Part shown: positions 1-6,539 of the stretch, in pieces
Layout: every line of letters begins with the position of its first letter
How positions within the stretch are numbered: the first letter of the stretch is position 1
Source of the DNA: LSUCC0057 sp042091915
GTDB taxonomy: Bacteria > Pseudomonadota > Gammaproteobacteria > Pseudomonadales > Porticoccaceae
DNA length: 16,283 nt
Direction: 5' to 3'
Assembly: GCA_042091915.1 (NCBI GenBank)
Contig: JBELGO010000031.1
Location: 1 to 16,283 of the forward strand
Made by a program: the position numbers and the translations under genes
Notes under the pieces: generated by a model
The model's database searches: none
The model's input: only the letters and a program-made list of their open reading frames with translations
What the model was told of the DNA's origin: nothing

Positions 1-467
1 ATTACCATACCGGTGATCGACGCGGTCGCAGCGCGGCATTGAACATGGTTTTGACCTCGACAGGGGCTGCAAAAGCAGTCGCTAAGGCCATTCCAGAGCT
101 GGAGGGCAAGCTGACTGGTAACGCTATCCGCGTGCCTACACCGAATGTCTCTATGGCTATCCTCAACCTTCAGCTAGGTCGCGAGACCAGCGCCGAGGAA
201 CTGAATGATTTTATTCGCGAAAAGGCGCTGCACTCATCGCTGATGGATCAGATCGGCTACACCATCTCTACCGAAGCGGTGTCGACCGATTTTGTTGGTT
301 CGCGCCAGGCTTGTGTGCTCGACTCGCAAGCGACTATTGTTGAAGGGAAAAGTGCTGTTCTGTATTGCTGGTACGACAATGAATTTGGCTACAGCTGCCA
401 AGTGCTGCGCTGCTTAGATAAAATGGCAGGTGTCAGCTGGCCGGTGTATCCGCAGCCGGTCGCATAA
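1..467 (+). CDS. gap: Glyceraldehyde-3-phosphate dehydrogenase, C-terminal part (5' end outside window)
   Basis: The reading frame is open from base 3 and stops at 465-467, so this is the last ~154 residues of a gene that starts upstream. The enzyme interconverts glyceraldehyde-3-phosphate and 1,3-bisphosphoglycerate with NAD(P) in the cytosol. Visible family landmarks are the R-SAALN and TSTGAAKAV stretch of the phosphate-binding region, the RVPTPNVS motif of the S-loop, and WYDNEFGYS near the C-terminus, which contacts the nicotinamide. The catalytic Cys lies outside the window. The ending (CLDKMAGVSWPVYPQPVA) resembles the longer, alternative GAPDH found beside nqr genes in Pseudomonas, as I recall; this is family-level inference. 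A TTG at 39 is not the start, because homology continues upstream of it. A strong terminator follows 21 bases after the stop, so the gene is transcribed separately from nqrA. Confidence 0.93.
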   Translation, partial: YHTGDRRGRSAALNMVLTSTGAAKAVAKAIPELEGKLTGNAIRVPTPNVSMAILNLQLGRETSAEELNDFIREKALHSSLMDQIGYTISTEAVSTDFVGSRQACVLDSQATIVEGKSAVLYCWYDNEFGYSCQVLRCLDKMAGVSWPVYPQPVA

Positions 468-487
468 GGATCCATGGCTAAAGCTAA

Positions 488-520
488 GGGGCTGTTTCAG
501 TAGAAACAGTCCCTTTTTTT
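488..520 (+). terminator. Rho-independent terminator after gap
   Basis: An 11-bp stem (488-498 with 503-513, one G-U pair) closes a 4-base loop AGTA and is followed directly by seven T residues (514-520). This is a textbook intrinsic terminator for the gap transcript. A nine-codon ORF (474-503) runs through its 5' arm and stops in the loop; see findings. Confidence 0.92.
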
Positions 521-591
521 GTCTTTAAGAAATCGCTCTCCAAGCTAATAAAACCTCTGCTTTATGGGGACTTTAGTCGCATTCGGCGGGG

Positions 592-620
592 TAGATTCAC
601 AAGCCCTAGCAGATTATAAT
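592..620 (+). promoter_or_regulatory. Candidate sigma70 promoter of the nqr operon
   Basis: A perfect TATAAT box lies at 615-620. A 17-base spacer separates it from TAGATT (592-597), a weak -35 with three of six consensus bases. Transcription would start near 626-628, giving a leader of about 95 bases before nqrA. It lies downstream of the gap terminator and upstream of the first nqr gene, where a promoter is needed. The -10 is convincing by sequence; the -35 is poor, so an activator may be required. Confidence 0.55.
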
Positions 621-622
621 GC

Positions 623-648
623 CGCCCGATTTCTCAACTGAGCGGGCG
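623..648 (+). other. Hairpin at the start of the nqr leader
   Basis: CGCCCG (623-628) pairs fully with CGGGCG (643-648). An inner CTC/GAG stem (633-635 with 640-642) caps it with loop AACT, leaving ATTT as a 5'-side bulge. There is no T-tract, so it is not a terminator. It would form at the very 5' end of the predicted nqr transcript and could stabilise the mRNA or bind a regulator; both roles are guesses. The rest of 521-721 holds a GCCGCCG direct repeat (659 and 673) and no gene that I can support. Confidence 0.4.
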
Positions 649-721
649 TTCTCTGCCAGCCGCCGTTGAGAGGCCGCCGAGAGTCGCGGCAAGCAGTTTC
701 CACAACCTATAGGCACTACCT

Positions 722-2062
722 ATGATAAACGTCCGTCGAGGATTGAATTTGCCGATTTCCGGGGCTCCGGAGCAGGTGATTCACGATGGGCCCGCGATCC
801 GTCAGGTCGCTGTAGTAGGCGCTGATTACCACGGTATGAAGCCCACTATGGCGGTTCGCGAGGGAGATCGGGTCAAATTAGGCCAGCTACTGTTTACTGA
901 TAAAAAGACTCCGGGTGTGCGCTTTACCGCGCCGGCCGCCGGTGTTGTTACCGCAGTGAACCGCGGTGAACGCCGCGCTTTTCAGTCAGTAGTTATCGAT
1001 ATAGATGGCAATGAGGCCGAAAGTTTCGCCACTTACTCTGCCCAGCAGCTCAGCGATCTCGATCGCCAAGCGGTAGTCGACAACCTGGTCAACTCAGGTC
1101 AGTGGGTGGGTCTGCGCACGCGCCCTTACTCTAAAGTACCTTCGCCAGAGGCCACTCCGGCGAGTATCTTCGTGACTGCAATGGATACCAGCCCGCTAGC
1201 GGCCGATCCAAAAGTGGTGATTGCCGAGCGCAATGAGGATTTTGTCAACGGTCTGCGTGTCTTAACGCGCCTGACCGATGGCGCTGTCAACCTCTGTGTT
1301 GACCCCGACTGGAATCTCGCCGGGGGCGATGTCGACGGTGTGGTTTTGCACCAATTTGCTGGCCCGCACCCTGCAGGCCTGGCGGGTACGCACATTCATT
1401 TTGTCGACCCTGTCAATGCGGATAAAAGTGTTTGGACAGTCGGCTACCAAGAGGTAATTGCTTTTGGTTCGCTGTTTACAACCGGTGCAATCGATACCGC
1501 GCGCGTTGTTTCACTGGCGGGGCCGCAGGTCACTTCGCCGCGTTTAGTGCGCTCAGTGCTGGGTGCCAACATCAACCAGATGGTTATTGGCGAGTTGGCT
1601 AATGATGACAACCGTATCATCTCTGGTTCAGTCTTGGCTGGTCGTACGGCCGCCGGAAGCGTTGCCTTTTTGGGCCGCTACCACCAGCAGATCTCGGTTA
1701 TCCGGGAAGGGCGCGAACGCCAGTTCTTGCATTACCTGCGCCCCGGGGGCGACAAACACTCAGTGTTGCCAGCCTTTGTCTCTGCACTGAGCAATAAGTT
1801 GTTTGCTATGACCAGCAGTACCAATGGCAGCGAGCGCGCGATGGTGCCCACCGGTGCCTACGAGCGCGTAATGCCGTTGGATATTTTGCCAGTGCAGTTG
1901 CTGCGTTCGTTGATTGTCGGCGATACCGCTATGGCGCAATCGTTGGGCTGTCTTGAGTTGGACGAGGAAGATTTGGGTCTGTGTACCTATGCCTGTGTTG
2001 GCAAGTACGAGTACGGCCCGATTCTGCGTGACAATTTGACCAAAATTGAGCTGGAGGGTTAA
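722..2062 (+). CDS. nqrA: Na+-translocating NADH:quinone reductase subunit A
   Basis: NqrA is the cytoplasm-facing, cofactor-free subunit of the Na+-NQR complex and contributes to ubiquinone binding. The 446-residue length is normal. The N-terminus (GLNLPISGAPEQ) is the family signature, followed by the barrel-sandwich region (to about residue 90), then RTRPYSKVPSP, FVTAMDTSPLAADP, THIHFVDPV and LGANINQM, all typical NqrA blocks. The C-terminus has CTYACVGKYEYGP; most relatives I recall have Pro where this protein has Val. The ATG at 722 has only a weak AGG (711-713) eight bases ahead, but matches the family start exactly. It is the first gene of the nqr operon, and nqrB begins three bases after its stop. 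Confidence 0.97.
   Translation: MINVRRGLNLPISGAPEQVIHDGPAIRQVAVVGADYHGMKPTMAVREGDRVKLGQLLFTDKKTPGVRFTAPAAGVVTAVNRGERRAFQSVVIDIDGNEAESFATYSAQQLSDLDRQAVVDNLVNSGQWVGLRTRPYSKVPSPEATPASIFVTAMDTSPLAADPKVVIAERNEDFVNGLRVLTRLTDGAVNLCVDPDWNLAGGDVDGVVLHQFAGPHPAGLAGTHIHFVDPVNADKSVWTVGYQEVIAFGSLFTTGAIDTARVVSLAGPQVTSPRLVRSVLGANINQMVIGELANDDNRIISGSVLAGRTAAGSVAFLGRYHQQISVIREGRERQFLHYLRPGGDKHSVLPAFVSALSNKLFAMTSSTNGSERAMVPTGAYERVMPLDILPVQLLRSLIVGDTAMAQSLGCLELDEEDLGLCTYACVGKYEYGPILRDNLTKIELEG
2053..2058 (+). promoter_or_regulatory. Shine-Dalgarno deciding the GTG start of nqrB
   Basis: GGAGGG inside the last codons of nqrA lies seven bases ahead of GTG 2066. It supports this non-ATG start and translational coupling of nqrA with nqrB. 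Confidence 0.8.
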
Positions 2063-2065
2063 ACC

Positions 2066-3259
2066 GTGTTACGTAAACAATTGGATAAAATTGAGCCGCA
2101 TTTCCACCCCGGTGGCAAGTGGCAAAAATGGTTCGCGCTTTTCGAAGCGATCGATACCGGCCTTTTCAAACCCGGCTCAGTCACTAAAAGCTCCGCCCAC
2201 GTGCGCGATAACATTGACCTCAAGCGGGTGATGATTACGGTCTGGATGGCGGCTTTTCCAGCTATGTTTTTTGGCATGTGGAATGTCGGCTTTCAAGCCA
2301 ATACCATCATTGCCGATATGGGCATGGCCGGCCAAGAAGGTTGGCGCGGTGCCATCATCGCTATGATCGGTGGTTACGATGCGACCAGCATTTGGGATAA
2401 CATCATTCACGGTGCGGTCTATTTTGTGCCGATCTACATGGTGACCTTTATTGCCGGTGGTTTTTGGGAGGTAATGTTTGCCTCTGTGCGTGGCCATGAA
2501 GTTAACGAAGGGTTCTTTGTAACTTCGATTCTTTTTGCGCTCTGCTGCCCGCCCGATCTCCCTTTGTGGATGGTCGCTGTCGGTATCAGCTTCGGTATTG
2601 TCATCGGTAAAGAGGTTTTTGGCGGCACCGGCAAAAACTTCCTCAACCCAGCGCTGACCGGCCGTGCGTTCTTGTTCTTTGCTTATCCCGCTTACATGAG
2701 TGGTGACGCAGTCTGGACTGCAATAGATGGTTATACCGGTGCTACCATGCTCTCGGTAGCTGCTACTGAGGGTGCAGCTGCTCTGGCACAAGTGGGAAGC
2801 TGGTGGGATGCATTCTTAGGTCGTATACCGGGCTCAATTGGCGAAACTTCTACGCTGGGTATTCTGATGGGCGCTGTGGTATTGCTGCTGACACGCATAG
2901 CCTCGTGGCGGATCATCCTCGGTACGTTAGTCGGCTCAGCTGTGTTGTCTATGTTATTTAATAGTCTTGAGTCTACCAATCCTATGTTCGCTCTGCCGTT
3001 TTACTGGCACTGGGTCATCGGCGGTTTCGCTTTCGGTGCTATCTTTATGGCGACCGATCCGGTCTCTGCCTCGATGACCGAGGCGGGGAAGTTCTGGTAC
3101 GGCTTCCTAATCGGCATCATGGTTATCTTGATCCGGGTCGTAAACCCAGCTTACCCAGAGGGCATGATGTTGGCGATTCTCTTTGCCAACCTGTTTGCGC
3201 CGCTCATTGACCACGTTGTGGTGCAGGGCAACATTAATAGGAGACTGGCTCGTGTCTAA
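2066..3259 (+). CDS. nqrB: Na+-translocating NADH:quinone reductase subunit B
   Basis: NqrB is the large membrane subunit that carries covalent FMN and riboflavin and takes part in Na+ transfer. It is 397 residues long, close to the usual ~400-415. The N-terminal segment KIEPHFHPGGKW and the SAHVRDNIDLKR block are characteristic, followed by about ten hydrophobic helices. DGYTGAT (residues 221-227) is the flavinylation motif, and Thr227 is the expected FMN attachment site for ApbE, equivalent to Thr236 of Vibrio cholerae. GKEVFGGTGKNFLNPAL and ATDPVSASMT are also conserved family blocks. It starts with GTG, supported by a good Shine-Dalgarno, three bases after nqrA. Its last eight bases overlap the start of nqrC. 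Confidence 0.97.
   Translation: MLRKQLDKIEPHFHPGGKWQKWFALFEAIDTGLFKPGSVTKSSAHVRDNIDLKRVMITVWMAAFPAMFFGMWNVGFQANTIIADMGMAGQEGWRGAIIAMIGGYDATSIWDNIIHGAVYFVPIYMVTFIAGGFWEVMFASVRGHEVNEGFFVTSILFALCCPPDLPLWMVAVGISFGIVIGKEVFGGTGKNFLNPALTGRAFLFFAYPAYMSGDAVWTAIDGYTGATMLSVAATEGAAALAQVGSWWDAFLGRIPGSIGETSTLGILMGAVVLLLTRIASWRIILGTLVGSAVLSMLFNSLESTNPMFALPFYWHWVIGGFAFGAIFMATDPVSASMTEAGKFWYGFLIGIMVILIRVVNPAYPEGMMLAILFANLFAPLIDHVVVQGNINRRLARV
3239..3243 (+). promoter_or_regulatory. Shine-Dalgarno deciding the GTG start of nqrC
   Basis: AGGAG lies eight bases before GTG 3252. It fixes the nqrC start well inside the longer open frame that begins at 3183, and it agrees with the usual NqrC N-terminus. Confidence 0.8.
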
Positions 3260-4022
3260 AGATACTGTAGGAAAAACCTTTATTGTCGCTGCCGTGCTCT
3301 GTGTTGTCTGTGCGGTAGTGGTCTCGACCGCAGCCGTTTCTCTGCGCCCGCAGCAGCAAATCAACAAAGAGCTCGACCTGAAGAGTAACATCCTGGCTTC
3401 GGCAGGGTTGTTGCAACAGGGCATCTCAATCGATGAGCAGTTTGAAGCGGTCACCGTTAAAATCGTCGACATGCAAACCGGTAAATTTACTGATGCCGTT
3501 GACGCCAATAGCTACAACCAGCGCAAAGCCTCAAAGGATACTGAGCTGTCGGTTGCACTCAGTGGCGACGAAGACATTGCCAAGATCAAGCGCCGCGCCA
3601 AATACGCGACGGTCTACCTGATTGAGAGTGATAACGGCATCGACAAAGTAATCTTGCCAGTCAAGGGCTACGGCTTGTGGTCGACCATGTACGGCTTTAT
3701 CGCGCTTGAGTCAGACCTCTCTACCGTTGCGGGCATCGGTTTCTACGAGCACGCAGAGACTCCCGGATTGGGCGGTGAAATCGACAACCCTAAATGGAAG
3801 GCTGGCTGGCAGGGCAAAAGTGCCTACAACAGCGACGGCGAGTTAGCTCTGTCGGTTATTAAAGGCCGAGTAGATACCGAGCGCGATGGGGCCAACTACC
3901 AAATCGATGGTTTGGCTGGAGCCACCTTGACTACACGCGGTGTAGACAACCTGATCCGCTACTGGCTCGGCGAAAGCGGCTTTGCCGGCTTCATCAACCA
4001 CCTCAAGCAAGGGGAGGCGTGA
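3252..4022 (+). CDS. nqrC: Na+-translocating NADH:quinone reductase subunit C
   Basis: NqrC holds the second covalently bound FMN, on a periplasmic domain anchored by one N-terminal helix (about residues 9-29, rich in Val and Ala and ending STAAVSL). The length is 256 residues, as in the family. DGLAGATLT near the C-terminus is the ApbE target motif; counted from GTG 3252 the acceptor is Thr225, the same number as in Vibrio cholerae NqrC, which independently supports this start. Relatives often have SGAT where this protein has AGAT. PGLGGEIDNPKWK is another conserved block. The gene overlaps nqrB by eight bases and is followed one base later by nqrD, so it is tightly coupled. Confidence 0.96.
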   Translation: MSKDTVGKTFIVAAVLCVVCAVVVSTAAVSLRPQQQINKELDLKSNILASAGLLQQGISIDEQFEAVTVKIVDMQTGKFTDAVDANSYNQRKASKDTELSVALSGDEDIAKIKRRAKYATVYLIESDNGIDKVILPVKGYGLWSTMYGFIALESDLSTVAGIGFYEHAETPGLGGEIDNPKWKAGWQGKSAYNSDGELALSVIKGRVDTERDGANYQIDGLAGATLTTRGVDNLIRYWLGESGFAGFINHLKQGEA

Positions 4023-4023
4023 A

Positions 4024-4689
4024 ATGTCTAAAATTAAACAGACACTGTTAGATCCCATATTTAACAACAACCCCATCGCCCTGCAGATACTCGGCATTTG
4101 TTCTGCGCTGGCGGTAACTTCAAGCATGAAAGTGGCGTTTGTGATGTGTATTGCACTCACCACCGTGACGGCCTTTGCCAACTTGTTTGTGTCGCTAATC
4201 CGTCATCAGATCCCGGGTAATATTCGTATTATTGTGCAGATGACAATCATCGCGTCACTGGTGATCATGGTTGACCAAGTGCTGAAAGCAGTCGCCTACG
4301 ACATCAGTAAGCAGCTCTCGGTATTCGTTGGTTTGATTATCACCAACTGTATTGTGATGGGGCGCGCAGAAGCGTTTGCGATGAAAAACCCACCGCTGCC
4401 AAGCTTCTTGGATGGCATCGGCAACGGCCTGGGTTACTCGGTGATTCTTATGGCGGTCGCATTTGTTCGCGAACTGTTTGGCACCGGTAAAGTCTGGGGT
4501 ATAGAAGTTCTGTCGGTCGCGACCGAGGGCGGCTGGTATGTCACCAACGGTATGATGCTAATGCCGCCCAGTGCCTTCTTCCTGATCGGCCTGTTAATTT
4601 GGGCGCTGCGCGTTTGGAAAAAATCTCAAGTTGAGCACGAAGAGTTCAAGATCGCGCCCAATACTAAACCAGCGGGTGAGGTGGCTTAA
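4024..4689 (+). CDS. nqrD: Na+-translocating NADH:quinone reductase subunit D
   Basis: NqrD is a polytopic membrane subunit that, paired with NqrE, holds an intramembrane Fe centre between two pairs of cysteines and helps form the electron and Na+ path. The product is 221 residues. LDPIFNNNPIALQILGICSA is the classical N-terminus. Cys26 and Cys109 (in ITNCIVMGRAEAFA) match the two Fe ligands, three residues earlier than in Vibrio. ATG 4024 is chosen over an upstream in-frame start at 3982 because GGGGAGG (4011-4017) is six bases ahead and the family begins here. The stop codon shares one base with the nqrE start (TAATG). Confidence 0.96.
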   Translation: MSKIKQTLLDPIFNNNPIALQILGICSALAVTSSMKVAFVMCIALTTVTAFANLFVSLIRHQIPGNIRIIVQMTIIASLVIMVDQVLKAVAYDISKQLSVFVGLIITNCIVMGRAEAFAMKNPPLPSFLDGIGNGLGYSVILMAVAFVRELFGTGKVWGIEVLSVATEGGWYVTNGMMLMPPSAFFLIGLLIWALRVWKKSQVEHEEFKIAPNTKPAGEVA

Positions 4690-5297
4690 TGGAACACTAT
4701 CTTAGTCTTTTAGTTCGTTCGATATTTATCGACAACATTGCCCTGAGTATGTTTTTGGGGATGTGTACCTATATTGCTCTGTCGAAAAAAATCGGCGCTG
4801 CATTTGGTCTGGGTATTGCGGTTATCGTGGTGCAAACCATTACAGTCCCGGTCAACAATCTGCTGCTCGGCTATCTGCTGGGTGACGGTGCCTTGGCTTG
4901 GGCGGGCCTGCCCGATGTCGACCTGAGCTTTTTGGTCTACCTGTGCTTTATTGGTGTTATCGCCGCGATTGTGCAGATCCTAGAGATGTTTTTGGATAAA
5001 TATGTTCCCGCACTCTATAGCGCACTGGGTGTATTCCTGCCGCTGATCACAGTTAACTGCGCGATTCTGGGTGGTTCGCTGTTGATGGCAGAGCGCGGTT
5101 ACAACTTTACCGAAAGTGTTGTCTACGGTTTTGGTTCGGGCACCTCATGGGCGCTGGCCATTGTTGTACTGGCAGGTATTCGTGAAAAACTTAAATACAG
5201 CGATATCCCCGAAGGTTTGCAGGGGCTGGGTATTGTCTTCATTTCGGTGGGACTGATATCACTCGGCTTTTTGTCTTTCGGTGGCATCGACATCTAA
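4689..5297 (+). CDS. nqrE: Na+-translocating NADH:quinone reductase subunit E
   Basis: NqrE is the partner of NqrD in the membrane core, with about six hydrophobic helices in inverted topology. It is 202 residues long, a few more than the common 198. MEHYLSLLVRSIFIDNIALS is the standard N-terminus. Cys26 (LGMCTYIA) and Cys124 (ITVNCAILGG) are the expected Fe-ligand cysteines; the second is shifted by about four positions relative to Vibrio Cys120, which accounts for the longer length. The ATG overlaps the nqrD stop by one base, with GAGG about seven bases ahead, so translation is coupled. nqrF follows after 18 bases. Confidence 0.96.
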   Translation: MEHYLSLLVRSIFIDNIALSMFLGMCTYIALSKKIGAAFGLGIAVIVVQTITVPVNNLLLGYLLGDGALAWAGLPDVDLSFLVYLCFIGVIAAIVQILEMFLDKYVPALYSALGVFLPLITVNCAILGGSLLMAERGYNFTESVVYGFGSGTSWALAIVVLAGIREKLKYSDIPEGLQGLGIVFISVGLISLGFLSFGGIDI

Positions 5298-5315
5298 CAA
5301 CCCAGGAGAAACACC

Positions 5316-6539
5316 ATGAGTTTGGAAATTGTTCTTGGCGTAGTTATGTTTACCGCGGTCATACTGGCACTGGTAGCGTTCATTTTGGTAGCGCGCAGCA
5401 AGCTAGTTTCATCCGGTGACGTCAATATTGAAATTAACGGTGAAAAAACGATCACTGTCCCTGCGGGCGACAAGTTGTTGCAAACGCTCTCTGCTGCGGG
5501 TTTGTTCCTGCCCTCTGCGTGTGGCGGTGGTGGTAGCTGCGCCCAATGTAAATGTATTGTGACCGACGGCGGCGGCTCTATGCTGCCCACCGAAGAGAGC
5601 CACTTTACCAAGCGTGAAGCGGCCGAAGGCTGGCGTCTCTCATGCCAAGCACCGGTAAAGCAGGACATGAAAGTTGAAGTGCCGGAAGAGGTGTTTGGGG
5701 TTAAGCGTTGGGAGTGTACAGTTGAGTCCAATCCCAACGTGGCCACGTTCATTAAAGAGCTGACACTGCGGTTGCCGGAAGGCGAGAACGTCAACTTCCG
5801 CGCCGGTGGTTATGTACAGCTAGAGTGTCCAGCGCACCACGTTAAGTACTCTGACTTCGATATCGAAGAGGAGTATCGCGGTGATTGGGAGCGCTTTGGT
5901 TTCTTTAACCTTGAGTCTAAAGTAGATGAGCCAGTTATCCGCGCTTACTCTATGGCTAACTACCCTGAAGAGTACGGTGTGGTTAAATTTAACATCCGTA
6001 TTGCTACACCGCCTCCGGGTAGTGAGGGTATTCCTTGCGGACAGATGTCATCTTATGTGTTTGGCCTGAAGCCAGGTGACAAGATCACTGTCTACGGGCC
6101 CTTTGGCGAGTTTTTTGCCAAAGAAACCGAAGCCGAAATGGTCTTCATCGGTGGTGGCGCCGGTATGGCGCCAATGCGTTCGCATCTGTTTGATCAACTG
6201 CGTCGTCTTCACAGCAAGCGCAAGATCTCATTCTGGTACGGTGCACGCTCACTGCGCGAATGTTTCTACAATGAAGATTACGACGAGCTGGCAGCAGAGA
6301 ACGATAACTTTGATTGGCACTTGGCCCTGTCAGACCCACAGCCCGAAGACAACTGGGACGGATTGACTGGCTTTATTCACAATGTGTTATACGAAGAGTA
6401 TCTCAAGGACCACGAAGCGCCTGAGGATTGCGAGTTCTACATGTGTGGGCCGCCAATGATGAACGCTGCGGTTATTAAGATGTTAGAAGACCTCGGGGTT
6501 GAGCGCGAAAATATTATGCTCGATGACTTCGGTGGTTGA
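5316..6539 (+). CDS. nqrF: Na+-translocating NADH:quinone reductase subunit F (NADH dehydrogenase, 2Fe-2S and FAD)
   Basis: NqrF is the electron entry subunit: NADH reduces FAD, and electrons pass to a 2Fe-2S cluster and on to the Fe centre and flavins. It is 407 residues long. One N-terminal helix (about 3-26) is followed by a plant-type ferredoxin domain with ligands Cys69, Cys75, Cys78 and Cys110. The ferredoxin reductase-like part has RAYSMANYPEE for FAD, GGGAGMAPMRSH for NADH and CGPPMMNAAV near the C-terminus, ending in LDDFGG as in the family. AGGAG (5304-5308) is seven bases ahead of the ATG. The last 17 bases overlap the proposed apbE start, and a terminator-like hairpin begins 18 bases after the stop. 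Confidence 0.97.
   Translation: MSLEIVLGVVMFTAVILALVAFILVARSKLVSSGDVNIEINGEKTITVPAGDKLLQTLSAAGLFLPSACGGGGSCAQCKCIVTDGGGSMLPTEESHFTKREAAEGWRLSCQAPVKQDMKVEVPEEVFGVKRWECTVESNPNVATFIKELTLRLPEGENVNFRAGGYVQLECPAHHVKYSDFDIEEEYRGDWERFGFFNLESKVDEPVIRAYSMANYPEEYGVVKFNIRIATPPPGSEGIPCGQMSSYVFGLKPGDKITVYGPFGEFFAKETEAEMVFIGGGAGMAPMRSHLFDQLRRLHSKRKISFWYGARSLRECFYNEDYDELAAENDNFDWHLALSDPQPEDNWDGLTGFIHNVLYEEYLKDHEAPEDCEFYMCGPPMMNAAVIKMLEDLGVERENIMLDDFGG

Noticed and set aside
2177..2791. 204-codon minus-strand open frame inside nqrB
   Set aside because: It lies antisense to a clearly conserved gene, its composition (many His, Thr and Arg) looks like a shadow of nqrB codons, and it shows no recognisable domain.
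3183..3251. Longer NqrC start at 3183
   Set aside because: It would overlap nqrB by 77 bases and displace Thr225 numbering; AGGAG supports GTG 3252.
3107..3508. 133-codon minus-strand open frame across the nqrB-nqrC junction
   Set aside because: It is a shadow of two real overlapping genes and has no promoter or ribosome site.
5294..5794. 166-codon minus-strand open frame over the 5' half of nqrF
   Set aside because: It is antisense to the ferredoxin domain of NqrF, Ser/Thr/Pro-rich, has no family resemblance, and its end falls at the nqrE/nqrF junction only by chance.
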